From positions 1 through 62,536 of the forward strand of contig JASUSA010000012.1 in NCBI GenBank assembly GCA_030446305.1: a stretch of DNA of 62,536 bases, read 5' to 3'. Position numbers and translations under genes: made by a program. Below are positions 36,405 to 45,880 of the stretch, piece after piece. The DNA is from Clostridiales bacterium (GTDB lineage Bacteria; Bacillota; Clostridia; Peptostreptococcales; Acidaminobacteraceae). Position 1 is the stretch's first letter; each line of letters starts with the position of its first letter. The notes under the pieces were generated by a model that did not search any database, was not told the DNA's origin, and saw nothing but the letters and a program-made list of their open reading frames with translations.

Positions 36405-36727
36405 GCTCGCTTGCCTCCTTTAAAATACATACTGGTAATTGTCGCCTCAAATCGATTTTCACGCACTTTTGCGCGATCTGTCTTTACGCTTTTACCAACG
36501 CAGAAACAGCAAGGTTTTCGTCTGTTTATCATCTTAAAGGATATCCTGTAACAAAGCATATAATGATTAAAAATGATTTACAAGTAGCATTTTAAAATAA
36601 ATCGTTTCAAACACAAAAAGCCGATCTTTAACAAATGTTAAACATCAGCTTTCTATGCCTAATTGATCTTTTCAATTTTCAACAGATGCCTTGCACATAA
36701 TCCATCAAAGATGACAGCACAAATGGA
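36405..36727. other. Spacer upstream of the serine hydrolase gene
   Basis: A 323-nt non-coding region. The only structure I can call is the hpt terminator (36616-36653). No clear promoter for the serine hydrolase gene was found. Confidence 0.5.
36616..36653 (-). terminator. Terminator of hpt
   Basis: On the minus strand an imperfect dyad AAAGCTGATgTTTAACA / TGTTAAAgATCGGCTTT is followed by TTTGTGTTT, about 75 nt after the hpt stop. Confidence 0.65.
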
Positions 36728-37258
36728 TTAGTCAACAAAAGCAAAAATATGATCAATATTTCTAAAATAGTCACCGTAATTCAAACCATAGCCCACGATG
36801 AATTTATCCGGAATCTCAAAGCCCACATAATCGGGAATATAAGATACTTTTCTTCTTGACGGTTTATCAAGCAGTACACATGATCGTATGCTCTTTGGAT
36901 TGCGTTTTCCCAGAATTTCAATGACACCCGCCATTGTAATCGCAGAATCTGTGATATCATCGACGACGAGAACGTCATAAGCCGACAAGTCCACGTTAAT
37001 ATCTTGAACGATTTCGAGACTGCCAGTCGATTCTTCGCTGTGCCCATAGCTCGACGTCGTCATAAATTCAATTCTAAGCGGCAATTTGATCTGCCTGATT
37101 AAGTCAGCCGTGAATATAAAACTACCCTTTAACAGGGAAATCACCAGTAGATTCTTGCCTTCATAGACACGTGTCAATTGTTGACCGAGTCCTTTCACCC
37201 GATGATCGATTTCCTCTTTTGAAAGCAAGACTTCTCTGCGCTTGTTTTCTATACTCAT
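36728..37258 (-). CDS. hpt: Hypoxanthine phosphoribosyltransferase
   Basis: Purine salvage enzyme joining hypoxanthine or guanine to PRPP. The 176-residue protein has LLVISLLKGSFIFTADL, the flexible loop region SSYGHS and the PRPP-binding motif VLVVDDITDSAITM (about 98-111). The family more often has VEDIIDTGLT there, so the loop is somewhat unusual but intact. GGAGG precedes the ATG. Confidence 0.95.
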   Translation of the reverse strand: MSIENKRREVLLSKEEIDHRVKGLGQQLTRVYEGKNLLVISLLKGSFIFTADLIRQIKLPLRIEFMTTSSYGHSEESTGSLEIVQDINVDLSAYDVLVVDDITDSAITMAGVIEILGKRNPKSIRSCVLLDKPSRRKVSYIPDYVGFEIPDKFIVGYGLNYGDYFRNIDHIFAFVD

Positions 37259-37295
37259 GTTAACCTCCTACACATTTACAATGTTGAATACTCCT

Positions 37296-37324
37296 ATTTT
37301 ATCCCAAGTAGCCGTATTTTTCAA
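37296..37324 (-). promoter_or_regulatory. Promoter of hpt
   Basis: On the minus strand TTGAAA (37319-37324) and TAAAAT (37296-37301) are 17 nt apart, just beyond the end of the 43-codon ORF. Confidence 0.65.
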
Positions 37325-37341
37325 CGCCGAACACCGCATGG

Positions 37342-37473
37342 TTACGATTTAAACTTAATTTGTTTTAAAGTTGCCATAATTTCCTTTAAAATAACGAGTA
37401 TTTTATTTAATGTGTATTGGATGGATACCAAGATAATAAAGAAAAAAATGATCCCGATGATATAAAAATTCAA
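37342..37473 (-). CDS. Small membrane peptide of 43 residues, TTG start
   Basis: A short ORF not covered by ordinary gene calls. It starts at TTG, 6 nt after GGGAGG, which is formed by the last codons of the polysaccharide deacetylase gene; the two ORFs are separated by 2 nt. The product begins with about 18 hydrophobic residues (FYIIGIIFFFIILVSIQY), followed by a basic amphipathic tail rich in K, I and L. It looks like a single-span membrane peptide with a cytoplasmic tail. The strong ribosome binding site and translational coupling are the main support. I recognise no family. Confidence 0.6.
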   Translation of the reverse strand: MNFYIIGIIFFFIILVSIQYTLNKILVILKEIMATLKQIKFKS

Positions 37474-37475
37474 AC

Positions 37476-38564
37476 TCAACCTCCCATATGAAACGGTTCA
37501 ATGACCTCTAGCGCGTCTGCATCACCATAATACGAATCAGCATCTGCGGCAGGGATAGAAATCAGATCTGGATTCCCGTCACTGATAAATCGTTCTTCCG
37601 GATGCTCAATAAAATAGTCGAGCCACCAGCCGAGCTGATATTCACCATCACCGCTTTGAACGCGATTGACAAATTGCGGCGGCGCTTCAAAAGCATACAG
37701 CGGTTTTTCAGGGCGCCATCCCACGAGGAGCGCTACACGATTATCATAGGGCTTATCCTCATAAGTCCCGCTGAAGACATAGCTGTACAGCTGCTCGTTT
37801 TTCGGCCGATCGCCAAATGGCAGTGCAATCGTCCTAAAGTGAACCGCCGGCAAAAGCGCCTCAAAATAATTTGCATTTCCCCCGATGGCTTTTTTAATTT
37901 CATCGGCAGTCAAATCTTTCAGTGAATCATGGTGCATGGTGTGATTGCCAAATTCATAACCGTTTTCCGGTATATAACCGGCTTTCTTTGAAAATTCGCT
38001 TGGCTGTCCAAACGGGTTGTCCTTATTTAAATAGAAAACGGCATGCCGTCCAAATGCAGGATGCGCCTCGCTAAAGGCATTGATAATACCAACCGCACAA
38101 TTGGGGTCAATACTGCCATCATCCAAATATCTAAAATTGCTGACATGTCCATCATCAAAGGTTAAGATCACCGGCGTCCTGCCAAATGGGACTTCAAAAT
38201 GTCCTGATAAGTAAGACTGCATCGACACAAGTGAATAACCTTCATCATACAGTCTTTGCAAATCAGCTTTAAAAGCCTCAATGCTGCGCGTGTAATAGGA
38301 ATTATCATCGCCTATGCGATGATACATGATGATCATCATCTTTCCAAGTTCATTAACACCTGCGCGTTCTGTGTGCCATGCCTTTAAATTTTCCCGTTGC
38401 CTTTCGGCTTCCTCAGATGCCTGCAGCTGTTTTTCAACGCGAAATATTTTGTTTGCCGCCGTCAGTTCAAACTGTGGCAATATTGTTTCCGATGCTGCAA
38501 AAGTACCTTGACTGCCTGCAGCCACGATGAGCCCCAGTGTCATCGTTAAAATTAATTTTCGCAT
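37476..38564 (-). CDS. Secreted polysaccharide deacetylase (NodB-like)
   Basis: A 362-residue exported carbohydrate esterase (CE4 type), likely removing acetyl groups from peptidoglycan or another surface glycan. The signal peptide is RKLILTMTLGLIVAAGSQG with cleavage probably after TFA. A helical segment (25-75) links to the catalytic domain: MYHRIGD, TFDDG (135-139) and the metal histidines in GNHTMHH (H208, H212). The frame is open 29 codons further up, but the chosen ATG has GGGAGG at 5 nt and starts the signal peptide. Ends 2 nt before the small membrane ORF. Confidence 0.92.
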   Translation of the reverse strand: MRKLILTMTLGLIVAAGSQGTFAASETILPQFELTAANKIFRVEKQLQASEEAERQRENLKAWHTERAGVNELGKMMIIMYHRIGDDNSYYTRSIEAFKADLQRLYDEGYSLVSMQSYLSGHFEVPFGRTPVILTFDDGHVSNFRYLDDGSIDPNCAVGIINAFSEAHPAFGRHAVFYLNKDNPFGQPSEFSKKAGYIPENGYEFGNHTMHHDSLKDLTADEIKKAIGGNANYFEALLPAVHFRTIALPFGDRPKNEQLYSYVFSGTYEDKPYDNRVALLVGWRPEKPLYAFEAPPQFVNRVQSGDGEYQLGWWLDYFIEHPEERFISDGNPDLISIPAADADSYYGDADALEVIEPFHMGG

Positions 38565-38588
38565 GTCTACCTCCCTGCTGTCTTTTCC

Positions 38589-38617
38589 ATTATAAGCCTT
38601 AAGCACTGTTTTGAAAA
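38589..38617 (-). promoter_or_regulatory. Promoter of the polysaccharide deacetylase gene
   Basis: On the minus strand TTTTCA (38612-38617) and TATAAT (38589-38594) are 17 nt apart; short leader. Confidence 0.65.
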
Positions 38618-38635
38618 TGTATACGCGCATTTTTA

Positions 38636-38664
38636 TTTCCGATAATTTCAATTTATGCTATACT
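38636..38664 (+). promoter_or_regulatory. Extended -10 promoter of the DUF4364 gene
   Basis: TGC-TATACT (extended -10, 38656-38664) with a poor -35 (TTTCCG, 38636-38641) at 17 nt. Confidence 0.55.
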
Positions 38665-38694
38665 ATTTTTTGTACACAGTAAGGGGGTTTCTAT

Positions 38695-39234
38695 TTGCTA
38701 CAACAAAATTCTGATCGACAGTTAAAGGCAAAAATTATATTACTTTATTTAATCAATCAATTTTCTGTGCCGTTAACCAATCAGCAGCTGACAGATTTCG
38801 TCATGGAGCACGAACTCATGAATTATTTTGATCTGCAGCAATATCTGACAGATTTAGTCGAGACCTCAATGCTTGAGTATAGCGCCAGCGAAGGCGAGGA
38901 CTATTATATTATCACCGAAACAGGGCGAATCAGTTTGGAGCTTTTTTCTGATCGAGTATCCCAGTCGCTGCGGCGAACCATTAACGACAGCATTGATTCG
39001 AAAAAGAAATCGTTCGTTATTAAAACAAATGTCACTGCTGATTATACAAAAGAAGACGACAATGATTACGAAGTACACCTCACCGTCAAAGAAGGCATTT
39101 ATACGTTGATGGATATCAAAGTCAATGTCGTATCGAATAAACACGCAAAGGCAATCTGCGATAACTGGGAGAAAAAAGCACAGTATTTATATGCAGATAT
39201 TCTCAATAAACTCGTTGATGATACAGAACTTTAA
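38695..39234 (+). CDS. DUF4364 family winged-helix protein
   Basis: A 179-residue soluble protein. The N-terminal 85 residues form a winged helix of the PadR/DUF4364 type (AKIILLYLINQFSVPLTNQQ, then YYIITETGRISLELFSDRV). The C-terminal half is beta-rich and ends in a helix. Family members in Clostridia are presumed regulators. The TTG start has AAGGGGG 7 nt upstream, and the promoter lies just before it. Its targets are unknown; the neighbouring secreted protease gene lies 125 nt downstream behind a terminator. Confidence 0.85.
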   Translation: MLQQNSDRQLKAKIILLYLINQFSVPLTNQQLTDFVMEHELMNYFDLQQYLTDLVETSMLEYSASEGEDYYIITETGRISLELFSDRVSQSLRRTINDSIDSKKKSFVIKTNVTADYTKEDDNDYEVHLTVKEGIYTLMDIKVNVVSNKHAKAICDNWEKKAQYLYADILNKLVDDTEL

Positions 39235-39252
39235 TGACATCCTTCACTTGCT

Positions 39253-39280
39253 AAGATACAGCGTCAACTGTATCTTTTTT
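39253..39280 (+). terminator. Terminator of the DUF4364 gene
   Basis: The stem AAGATACAG / CTGTATCTT with a 6-nt loop is followed by a T run. Confidence 0.92.
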
Positions 39281-39359
39281 ACTTCAAAGCCATTATTAAG
39301 CCAGCAAAAGGCGTTTAACAAAACCGTGCAGGGCTAAAATGACTTAATAGGAGGTTAAC

Positions 39360-41138
39360 ATGCGAAAAAAAGCAATGGTGCTATGGCTAACCTGTATGCT
39401 CTATTTTATTGCAATGCCAAGCTTCGCCGTCAGCAGCCAAGACGTGCAAATTGCCGAAGGTGCCGTTACGCTCAACGGCGTAGCCGTCGATAATCAGCAG
39501 CTGCCCTATCCACTTGTCATTTACAATGATATTACTTATCTCCCCATGACATGGGATTTCTCAAAACTCTTGGGATTAACACTGAGCTTTTCACCTGAAG
39601 ATGGCCTTGTGATTACGCCGGGCAGTGCAAATAACCGTCAAAAATTAACAACGGTGGATACGCCTGCAACCGATTTCAACGTTTCGCTTGTCAGCTATCC
39701 CCTTGTCGTCAACAGCATGCCAATTGACAATGCCATTTCGCCTTATCCGCTACTCAACATCAACGGCATTACCTATTTCCCGCTGACGTGGGCTTATGTC
39801 GTTGATATTTTCGGATGGGATTACAATTATTCAGAGACGCTGGGACTCCAAATTACACCACAGAGCAATCCCGATGACGCACTTGATTATACGCCAATTG
39901 AAACAACCTTTGATGCTGTTCAAAACATATATCCCCTTTTAAAAGTAGGACAATTGCCGTCGCAATACCGGACATTTGACAGCAATGAGACTTTAAAAAA
40001 ATATTTTTTACGCAATCAGGGTACCGTTAACACATGCTGGGCATTTGCCGCCAACTCACTTTTCGAACTCGCCGTTTACAAAAGTACCGGTGAAATAGTT
40101 GATTTTAGTGAAGATCACTTGATTCATCACGCCCCCATCCCCGTCACCTACGATTCGGGCGGCTATTTTAAAATTGCGGCAGCCTATTACTCAAATGGCA
40201 CAGGACCCGTGCGGGAAGCAGATGACCCTTATAGCGATGACCGCACCAATGATGCCGCTAAACCTCAATATCTATTGACAGGCTATGCAGAAATTGCCAA
40301 CGATCTCGACGAAACCAAATCTGCAATCTATCATTATGGCGGTGCTGTTGCGTCTATTTCTTTAAATGAAACGGGACTGACATATTTCAACAACGTCAAC
40401 AGCAGTTATTACAATAATGATCCCGAATCTTATCCGACACACGAACTCGTTCTAATTGGATGGGATGACAATTTTGCAGCCTATCATTTCGATCAAAAAC
40501 CGACTGGTCCGGGTGCCTTTATCGCCATGAACAGCTGGGGAGATGATTGGGGAGATGACGGCCTGTTCTATATTTCATATGAAGATGTCAATGTCCTCAA
40601 AGATGTCTATGCCATTACTGATTTTACAACAGCAGATGATACCACTACGATCTATAACTATAACCCAACCGGTATCACGCGTTATGAAGGCTATGTCGAT
40701 TACAATTATGCAACCGGTATGAATGCTTTTACAGCCCAAACCGATGAAAACCTTACAGCCGTCAGTTTCTACGTACCGGAACACGATACACAGTACACGG
40801 TTAAACTGGATCTTAACGATGATGGCAACGTTGATCTCACAGACGCCGTTTCCGGCTTTATCGGCACAAAAGGCTATTACACCGTTCATCTGCCAAAACC
40901 GCTTTCGCTTCAATCAGGTCAAACTTTTTATGTGGCCATTACACTTTCCAGCGATTTTACCGACTTCCTGCTGCCAATTGAAGGGCCCTACCCCGGCATT
41001 GATTTTGAACTCACAGGTCATCCCGGCGAGAGCTTTATTACACTCGATCCTGATCGCTTTGACTTTAAAGACTTATCAGAGCACTATGATAATGCCAATG
41101 TCGGCATTCGTGCCTTCACAGAACCGGTTGACCATTAG
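39360..41138 (+). CDS. Secreted papain-like cysteine protease with stalk and lectin-like domains
   Basis: A 592-residue exported protein with a signal peptide (about 1-23). Two N-terminal repeats (about 38-90 and 117-168) share the pattern of NG, YPL, ITY.P.TW and resemble copper-amine-oxidase-N stalk domains. The C1 peptidase domain has the oxyanion Q220, nucleophile C226 (GTVNTCWAFAA), H361 and N391 (AMNSWGDDWGDDG). The C-terminal part (about 430-590) is beta-rich, contains a calcium-loop-like DLNDDGNVDLTD, and resembles the lectin-like domain seen in related clostridial proteases. No sortase motif is visible. AGGAGG precedes the ATG. Confidence 0.9.
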   Translation: MRKKAMVLWLTCMLYFIAMPSFAVSSQDVQIAEGAVTLNGVAVDNQQLPYPLVIYNDITYLPMTWDFSKLLGLTLSFSPEDGLVITPGSANNRQKLTTVDTPATDFNVSLVSYPLVVNSMPIDNAISPYPLLNINGITYFPLTWAYVVDIFGWDYNYSETLGLQITPQSNPDDALDYTPIETTFDAVQNIYPLLKVGQLPSQYRTFDSNETLKKYFLRNQGTVNTCWAFAANSLFELAVYKSTGEIVDFSEDHLIHHAPIPVTYDSGGYFKIAAAYYSNGTGPVREADDPYSDDRTNDAAKPQYLLTGYAEIANDLDETKSAIYHYGGAVASISLNETGLTYFNNVNSSYYNNDPESYPTHELVLIGWDDNFAAYHFDQKPTGPGAFIAMNSWGDDWGDDGLFYISYEDVNVLKDVYAITDFTTADDTTTIYNYNPTGITRYEGYVDYNYATGMNAFTAQTDENLTAVSFYVPEHDTQYTVKLDLNDDGNVDLTDAVSGFIGTKGYYTVHLPKPLSLQSGQTFYVAITLSSDFTDFLLPIEGPYPGIDFELTGHPGESFITLDPDRFDFKDLSEHYDNANVGIRAFTEPVDH

Positions 41139-41191
41139 GGGCTCATCTCTCAAAATGATGGTCTAACAAAATTTATGGCCGCAAGTAAAAT

Positions 41192-41290
41192 TCTGGCTTT
41201 ATATCAATTGATGGCTATAGCCAAAACGATGGCTTTATGTCAATTGACAACTACGACTACCACCAAAACCATGACATTATGTCAATTGAT
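41192..41290. repeat. Three imperfect direct repeats around CAATTG
   Basis: Copies at about 41193-41215, 41220-41247 and 41262-41288 share the core TGRCWTTATRTCAATTGA. Copies two and three are also preceded by CCAAAACNA. Spacing is about 36-42 bp. They lie between the protease stop and the shared terminator. Confidence 0.75.
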
Positions 41291-41311
41291 GCTTTCACGC
41301 AAACTAAAAAC

Positions 41312-41355
41312 AAAGGACTGTTTTCATGTTTAGACACGAAGACAGTCCTTTTCTT
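41312..41355. terminator. Bidirectional terminator between the protease gene and folC
   Basis: The stem AAGGACTGT / ACAGTCCTT has T tracts on both strands and lies between two convergent genes. Confidence 0.88.
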
Positions 41356-41412
41356 TAAGGAAATTACATCATTTGAATTTTTCAATGATACCATGCACTG
41401 ATTTTCTTGATG

Positions 41413-42687
41413 CTATGACAGATACGCCTTTCGCACTTCTCCCAGAAAATAAAGTGATCCAAAGTATACGACAACTGCATCTGACTCACAATGCGTTTTG
41501 ACATAGGCAATTGCATCTGAAACGCATTCGAATTCACCTAAAACGGACTGCTTAAAACCGTTTTCTATATGCACTCGAAGTGCCGCTGCACTTAATGCGC
41601 GCTCATTAGCGGGCTGAGTAACAACAATGCCGTCCAGAACGGGTAGAATGGTTTCCAACATTTCGTCCACTGCTTTATCTGCCAATACGCCCATGACACC
41701 AATGATGTGGCGTTTCGAATACATGGCAGTCAAACTGTCAGCCAGCGCTTTAATCCCATGAGGATTGTGTGCACCATCAATTAATGTCAGCGGATTTTCA
41801 CCGATGCGTTCCATACGAGCTGGCCATTTCACCACTGATAAACCCAATTGGTAAGCTTCCAACGGAATTTGATAACCATAATGTGTTTCCAGTTTTTCCA
41901 GAACGCTGACAGCCAAATTTGCATTGTCTACCTGATAGGCAGCTGCAAGTCCCAAGGTTATTTGGACACCTCGATAATTGACGACGACGCCTTCAGCCGT
42001 AATGCGATCGGTTGTTATGCCCTCAGGCGATGCAACGTACAGCGTATTGTCCTCAGTCTCAGCAGTGCATTTCAGCACATTCATCACGGTTGCATCCTGC
42101 TGACAGGTTACCGTAATGCCGCCTGGTTTAATGATACCGGCTTTGATGGACGCGATAGCCGCCAGTGTTGGACCGAGAATTTGTGTATGATCTAATGCAA
42201 TTGGCGTTATCACAGCGACAAGCGGTGTTGGTATGGCATTGGTTGCATCTGTCAAGCCGCCGAGTCCGACTTCCAGAATGACGATGTCACATGCTTTTGC
42301 TGCAAAGTGATAAAGCGCCATTGCCGTTACCAATTCGAATTCTGTGGGTTTCAATGTTTCCATGCGATCAGCTGCCGCTTTTAACGGAATCACTGCTTCG
42401 ACAATTTCTCGGTCTGTGATGGGATTGCCGTCAATTTGAATGCGTTCATGAAAGCCGTTAACCGCCGGAGAAATATACACGCCAACACGATAACCGGCCG
42501 CCTTAAGCACGGACGCCATCATCATACAAGTAGAGCCTTTGCCGTTTGTCCCTGCGACATGAATAACCTTAAGGCAGCGCTCGGGATTGTCTAACTGATT
42601 TAAAAGCGTCGTAATGCTCTGAAGACCCAATCGACTCCCCTGTTTTGCCGAATCCTCAATAAACTGCTGTGCTTCTTCAATACGCAT
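41413..42687 (-). CDS. folC: Folylpolyglutamate synthase / dihydrofolate synthase
   Basis: Adds glutamate to folates, using ATP. The 424-residue Mur-ligase-like protein has the P-loop VAGTNGKGSTCMM (about 45-57), the folate/Mg loop VGLGGLTDATNAI, and the C-terminal ligase domain with LIDGAHNPHG. The ATG lies 6 nt after the valS stop, with GAAAGG inside the valS end, so it is the second gene of a valS-folC operon, a common Bacillota pair. It is therefore under the valS T-box. Confidence 0.96.
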   Translation of the reverse strand: MRIEEAQQFIEDSAKQGSRLGLQSITTLLNQLDNPERCLKVIHVAGTNGKGSTCMMMASVLKAAGYRVGVYISPAVNGFHERIQIDGNPITDREIVEAVIPLKAAADRMETLKPTEFELVTAMALYHFAAKACDIVILEVGLGGLTDATNAIPTPLVAVITPIALDHTQILGPTLAAIASIKAGIIKPGGITVTCQQDATVMNVLKCTAETEDNTLYVASPEGITTDRITAEGVVVNYRGVQITLGLAAAYQVDNANLAVSVLEKLETHYGYQIPLEAYQLGLSVVKWPARMERIGENPLTLIDGAHNPHGIKALADSLTAMYSKRHIIGVMGVLADKAVDEMLETILPVLDGIVVTQPANERALSAAALRVHIENGFKQSVLGEFECVSDAIAYVKTHCESDAVVVYFGSLYFLGEVRKAYLS

Positions 42688-42693
42688 AAGTCA

Positions 42694-45339
42694 TCAGCCT
42701 TTCAATTTTGCTTCAACAGCAGTGAGTCGAACGCGTACTTGCTCGAGCATTTCCGTAAACTTCACTTCTTTTTCGCGTTCTGCGTCGATCAGTGCCGCTG
42801 GCGCCTTCGCAACAAACCCTTGGTTTGCAAGTTTTGATTTTACGCGTTTCACTTCGTCTTCAAGTTTTTTGCACTCTTTTTCCAGACGCTCTTTTTCTTT
42901 TTCAAAATCGATGAGGTCTTCAAGCGGCAAGAACAGTTCCGCGCCATATACGATGGCAGATACAGCATCTTCCGGTACCTCAGCTTTGGTCTTCGCCATG
43001 ACGACTTCAGAACAGGACGCCAAGGTGACGAGGTATTCACTCTGTGTCATAAGGATTTCGCCAATCCCCTCATCCGTTGCAAGTACAAGACATTTTGCTT
43101 TTCTCGCCGGAACGACGTTCATCTCCGCTCTCACATTTCGAATATTTCGAATCGCTTCCATCATAACATCCATTGCCTTTTCAGCTTTTTCTGAAATCAT
43201 GGCTGCATCCGCAATCGGCCATTGATCGCGAATGAGCATCCCATCGATACCGGGAATAGACTGCCAAATTTCCTCTGTAATAAAAGGCATAAACGGATGC
43301 AAGAGGCGAAGGATATCTTTTAACACTTTTAACAGTACGCGTTTAACCGTTTGTTTCGCTGCTTCGTCTTCTCCGTAAAGGCGTTTTTTCGCAAGCTCAA
43401 TATACCAGTCGCAGTATTCATTCCACGTGAACTCATAAATGCGATTAGCCGCAAGACCTAGGTCAAATTTTTCTAGCTGTGTGGTTATTTCAGTTACAGC
43501 GCCATTGAGACGCGAAAGAATCCATTCATCTGCCAGCGTCAATTGATCCTCTGGCGATAATTCACCCACTTCACCGTCAAGGCTCATTAAGACAAATCTG
43601 GACGCATTCCAAAGCTTATTGGCAAAGTTTCGCGATGCTTCAACACGCTCAACTTGGAATTTAAGGTCATTGCCTGGGCTGTTGCCTGTAGCGAGCATAA
43701 ACCGAAGGGCATCGGCACCGTATTGATCGATGATTTCCAGCGGATCAACACCATTGCCAAGCGACTTGCTCATTTTACGGCCTTGGCTGTCGCGGACAAG
43801 ACCATGGAGGAAGACGTGTTCAAACGGTGATTCGCCTGTAATTTCAAGTGCGGAAAAGACCATTCTTATAACCCAGAAGAATATAATGTCGTAGCCCGTG
43901 ACGAGTACAGACGTCGGATAGAAATAGCTGAGTTCAGGCGTTTTTTCAGGCCATCCCAATGTTGAAAACGGCCAAAGACCTGAACTGAACCAAGTATCCA
44001 GTACATCATCATCCTGCTTAAAGTGCGTTCCACCACAATCAGGACACACATCCGGCATTTCCTTTGCGACGACAATTTTCGAGCAGCTTTGGCAATAATA
44101 AGCCGGAATCCGATGTCCCCACCACAATTGTCTGGAAATACACCAGTCTCTAATGTTTTCAAGCCAGTTTAAATAGACTTTATTAAAGCGATCCGGTACG
44201 ATTTTCAAATCACCGCTGTCCAGCACGTTAATTGCAGGCTTTGCCAATGCATCCATTTTGACAAACCACTGATCGGAAATTCTCGGCTCAATAACGGTAT
44301 GGCAACGATAACAGGTGCCCACGTTATGCGGATGATCTTTGACTTTGACGAGATAGCCGCCTGCCTCAAGATCATTTACCAGTACTTTTCGACATTCATA
44401 TCGATCCATACCCGCATATTTGCCCATATCTTCACTCATTGTCGCATCGTCATTCATACAGCTAATTTGTTCTAAACCATGGCGCAAGCCTATTTCAAAG
44501 TCATTTGGATCGTGTGCAGGTGTTACTTTCAGCGCACCGGTACCAAATTCAAGATCGACGTAGGTATCCCCAATAATCGGCAATTCACGTCCAACGAGCG
44601 GCAGAATACAGGTTTTGCCGATAAGGTGCTGGTAGCGTTCATCATTTGGATTGACAGCGACACCAGTATCTGCAAGCATGGTTTCAGGGCGTGTCGTTGC
44701 AATTTCCAAAAACGCGTCACTGTCTTTAATCGGATATTTAATATGCCAGAAATGACCTGGTTTTTCCTCATGTTCAACTTCTGCATCCGATAGTGTGGTC
44801 TTACAGTCAGGACACCAGTTAATCAGACGGTTGCCTTTATAGATGAGATCTTTCTCATATAGTTTGATAAAAAATTCAGTGACCGCCTGATTACAGCCCT
44901 CATCCATGGTAAAGCGTTCACGATCCCAGTCACATGATGAACCCAACTTCTTCATTTGATTGACAATAATGCGGCCGTACTCATCGCGCCATGACCATGC
45001 ACGTCTTAAAAATTCGTCACGTCCCAAGTCATCTTTTGTGAGTCCTTCCTTTTCTTCAATGCTTTTCAGTACGCGAACTTCGGTTGCGATGCTGGCATGA
45101 TCTGTACCCGGAAGCCACAGCGCTTCATAGCCCTGAAGTCTGCGCCATCGAATAAGCACGTCCTGCAGCGTCTGATCCAGCGCATGACCCATGTGCAGCT
45201 GTCCCGTAATATTTGGCGGCGGTAAAACAATCGTAAACGGCTCTTTATCCGGATTAACGGTGGCTTTAAAACTACCTGTTTCTGTCCACTGGTCATAAAT
45301 TCGGTCTTCAAATGCCTTTGGATTATACTTGCTATCCAT
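42694..45339 (-). CDS. valS: Valyl-tRNA synthetase
   Basis: Class I synthetase for valine, 881 residues. The HIGH box is in [18 protein letters not shown] (about 40-57) and KMSKS in [14 protein letters not shown] (about 520). The CP1 editing domain (about 190-340), the anticodon domain (about 610-750) and the C-terminal coiled coil (about 815-880) that binds tRNA are all present. GGGAGG precedes the ATG. T-box controlled. Confidence 0.98.
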   Translation of the reverse strand: MDSKYNPKAFEDRIYDQWTETGSFKATVNPDKEPFTIVLPPPNITGQLHMGHALDQTLQDVLIRWRRLQGYEALWLPGTDHASIATEVRVLKSIEEKEGLTKDDLGRDEFLRRAWSWRDEYGRIIVNQMKKLGSSCDWDRERFTMDEGCNQAVTEFFIKLYEKDLIYKGNRLINWCPDCKTTLSDAEVEHEEKPGHFWHIKYPIKDSDAFLEIATTRPETMLADTGVAVNPNDERYQHLIGKTCILPLVGRELPIIGDTYVDLEFGTGALKVTPAHDPNDFEIGLRHGLEQISCMNDDATMSEDMGKYAGMDRYECRKVLVNDLEAGGYLVKVKDHPHNVGTCYRCHTVIEPRISDQWFVKMDALAKPAINVLDSGDLKIVPDRFNKVYLNWLENIRDWCISRQLWWGHRIPAYYCQSCSKIVVAKEMPDVCPDCGGTHFKQDDDVLDTWFSSGLWPFSTLGWPEKTPELSYFYPTSVLVTGYDIIFFWVIRMVFSALEITGESPFEHVFLHGLVRDSQGRKMSKSLGNGVDPLEIIDQYGADALRFMLATGNSPGNDLKFQVERVEASRNFANKLWNASRFVLMSLDGEVGELSPEDQLTLADEWILSRLNGAVTEITTQLEKFDLGLAANRIYEFTWNEYCDWYIELAKKRLYGEDEAAKQTVKRVLLKVLKDILRLLHPFMPFITEEIWQSIPGIDGMLIRDQWPIADAAMISEKAEKAMDVMMEAIRNIRNVRAEMNVVPARKAKCLVLATDEGIGEILMTQSEYLVTLASCSEVVMAKTKAEVPEDAVSAIVYGAELFLPLEDLIDFEKEKERLEKECKKLEDEVKRVKSKLANQGFVAKAPAALIDAEREKEVKFTEMLEQVRVRLTAVEAKLKG

Positions 45340-45411
45340 TTGTGCCTCCCTATCTCTCTCTTCATAAAGTAATGGTATCTTCGTGATACGTCTAATGATG
45401 CCTTTTCAAAA

Positions 45412-45682
45412 AATAAAAAGACCCATCCATCCCGTTAGGGACGAATGGACCGCGTTACCACCCTATTTTTGCGGCAATTGCCGCAACACTCAAACCCATT
45501 AACGGTGGGAACCGAGTTTTCCTAATCACATTCAGAAAACTGTCTCAGAAGCGACCTTCCGCATGAACCGCCAAACGGCATTTTCAGCACTCGAGCTATT
45601 GAAACATTAAAACAGCTCCAGATCCCGTCTCTCTCATGGTGTATTTGCGTACTCCTCTTCGTCTCAGACACATATCAAATTA
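45412..45682 (-). promoter_or_regulatory. T-box leader of valS-folC
   Basis: On the minus strand the bulge AGGGTGGTAACGCGG (45449-45463) is followed by the terminator stem CCATTCGTCCC / GGGATGGATGG (45423-45448) and a T-rich tract. An 18-bp perfect palindrome (45469-45486) sits directly upstream of the antiterminator. An AGAGAG-containing Stem I lies near 45620-45655. Expected to sense uncharged tRNA-Val. Confidence 0.93.
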
Positions 45683-45687
45683 GCCTC

Positions 45688-45716
45688 ATTATAAATGAGA
45701 TTCAAACGCTTGTCAA
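45688..45716 (-). promoter_or_regulatory. Consensus promoter of valS-folC
   Basis: On the minus strand a perfect TTGACA (45711-45716) and a perfect TATAAT (45688-45693) are 17 nt apart, the strongest vegetative promoter seen in the window. Confidence 0.9.
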
Positions 45717-45880
45717 CTCTGGCTCATGGACTATTTTTAATCTGTATTTCAGACATGCCGCCCGCGGTGAAAATGCGCTCGTCGCCCAACCGTTTTTTAT
45801 CACCTTTTCTAATGCCGTTCTAACGACGTTTTAACTTTTATCTGCGATAATGGTATCAGAAAAGTACATAGGAGGCATTT

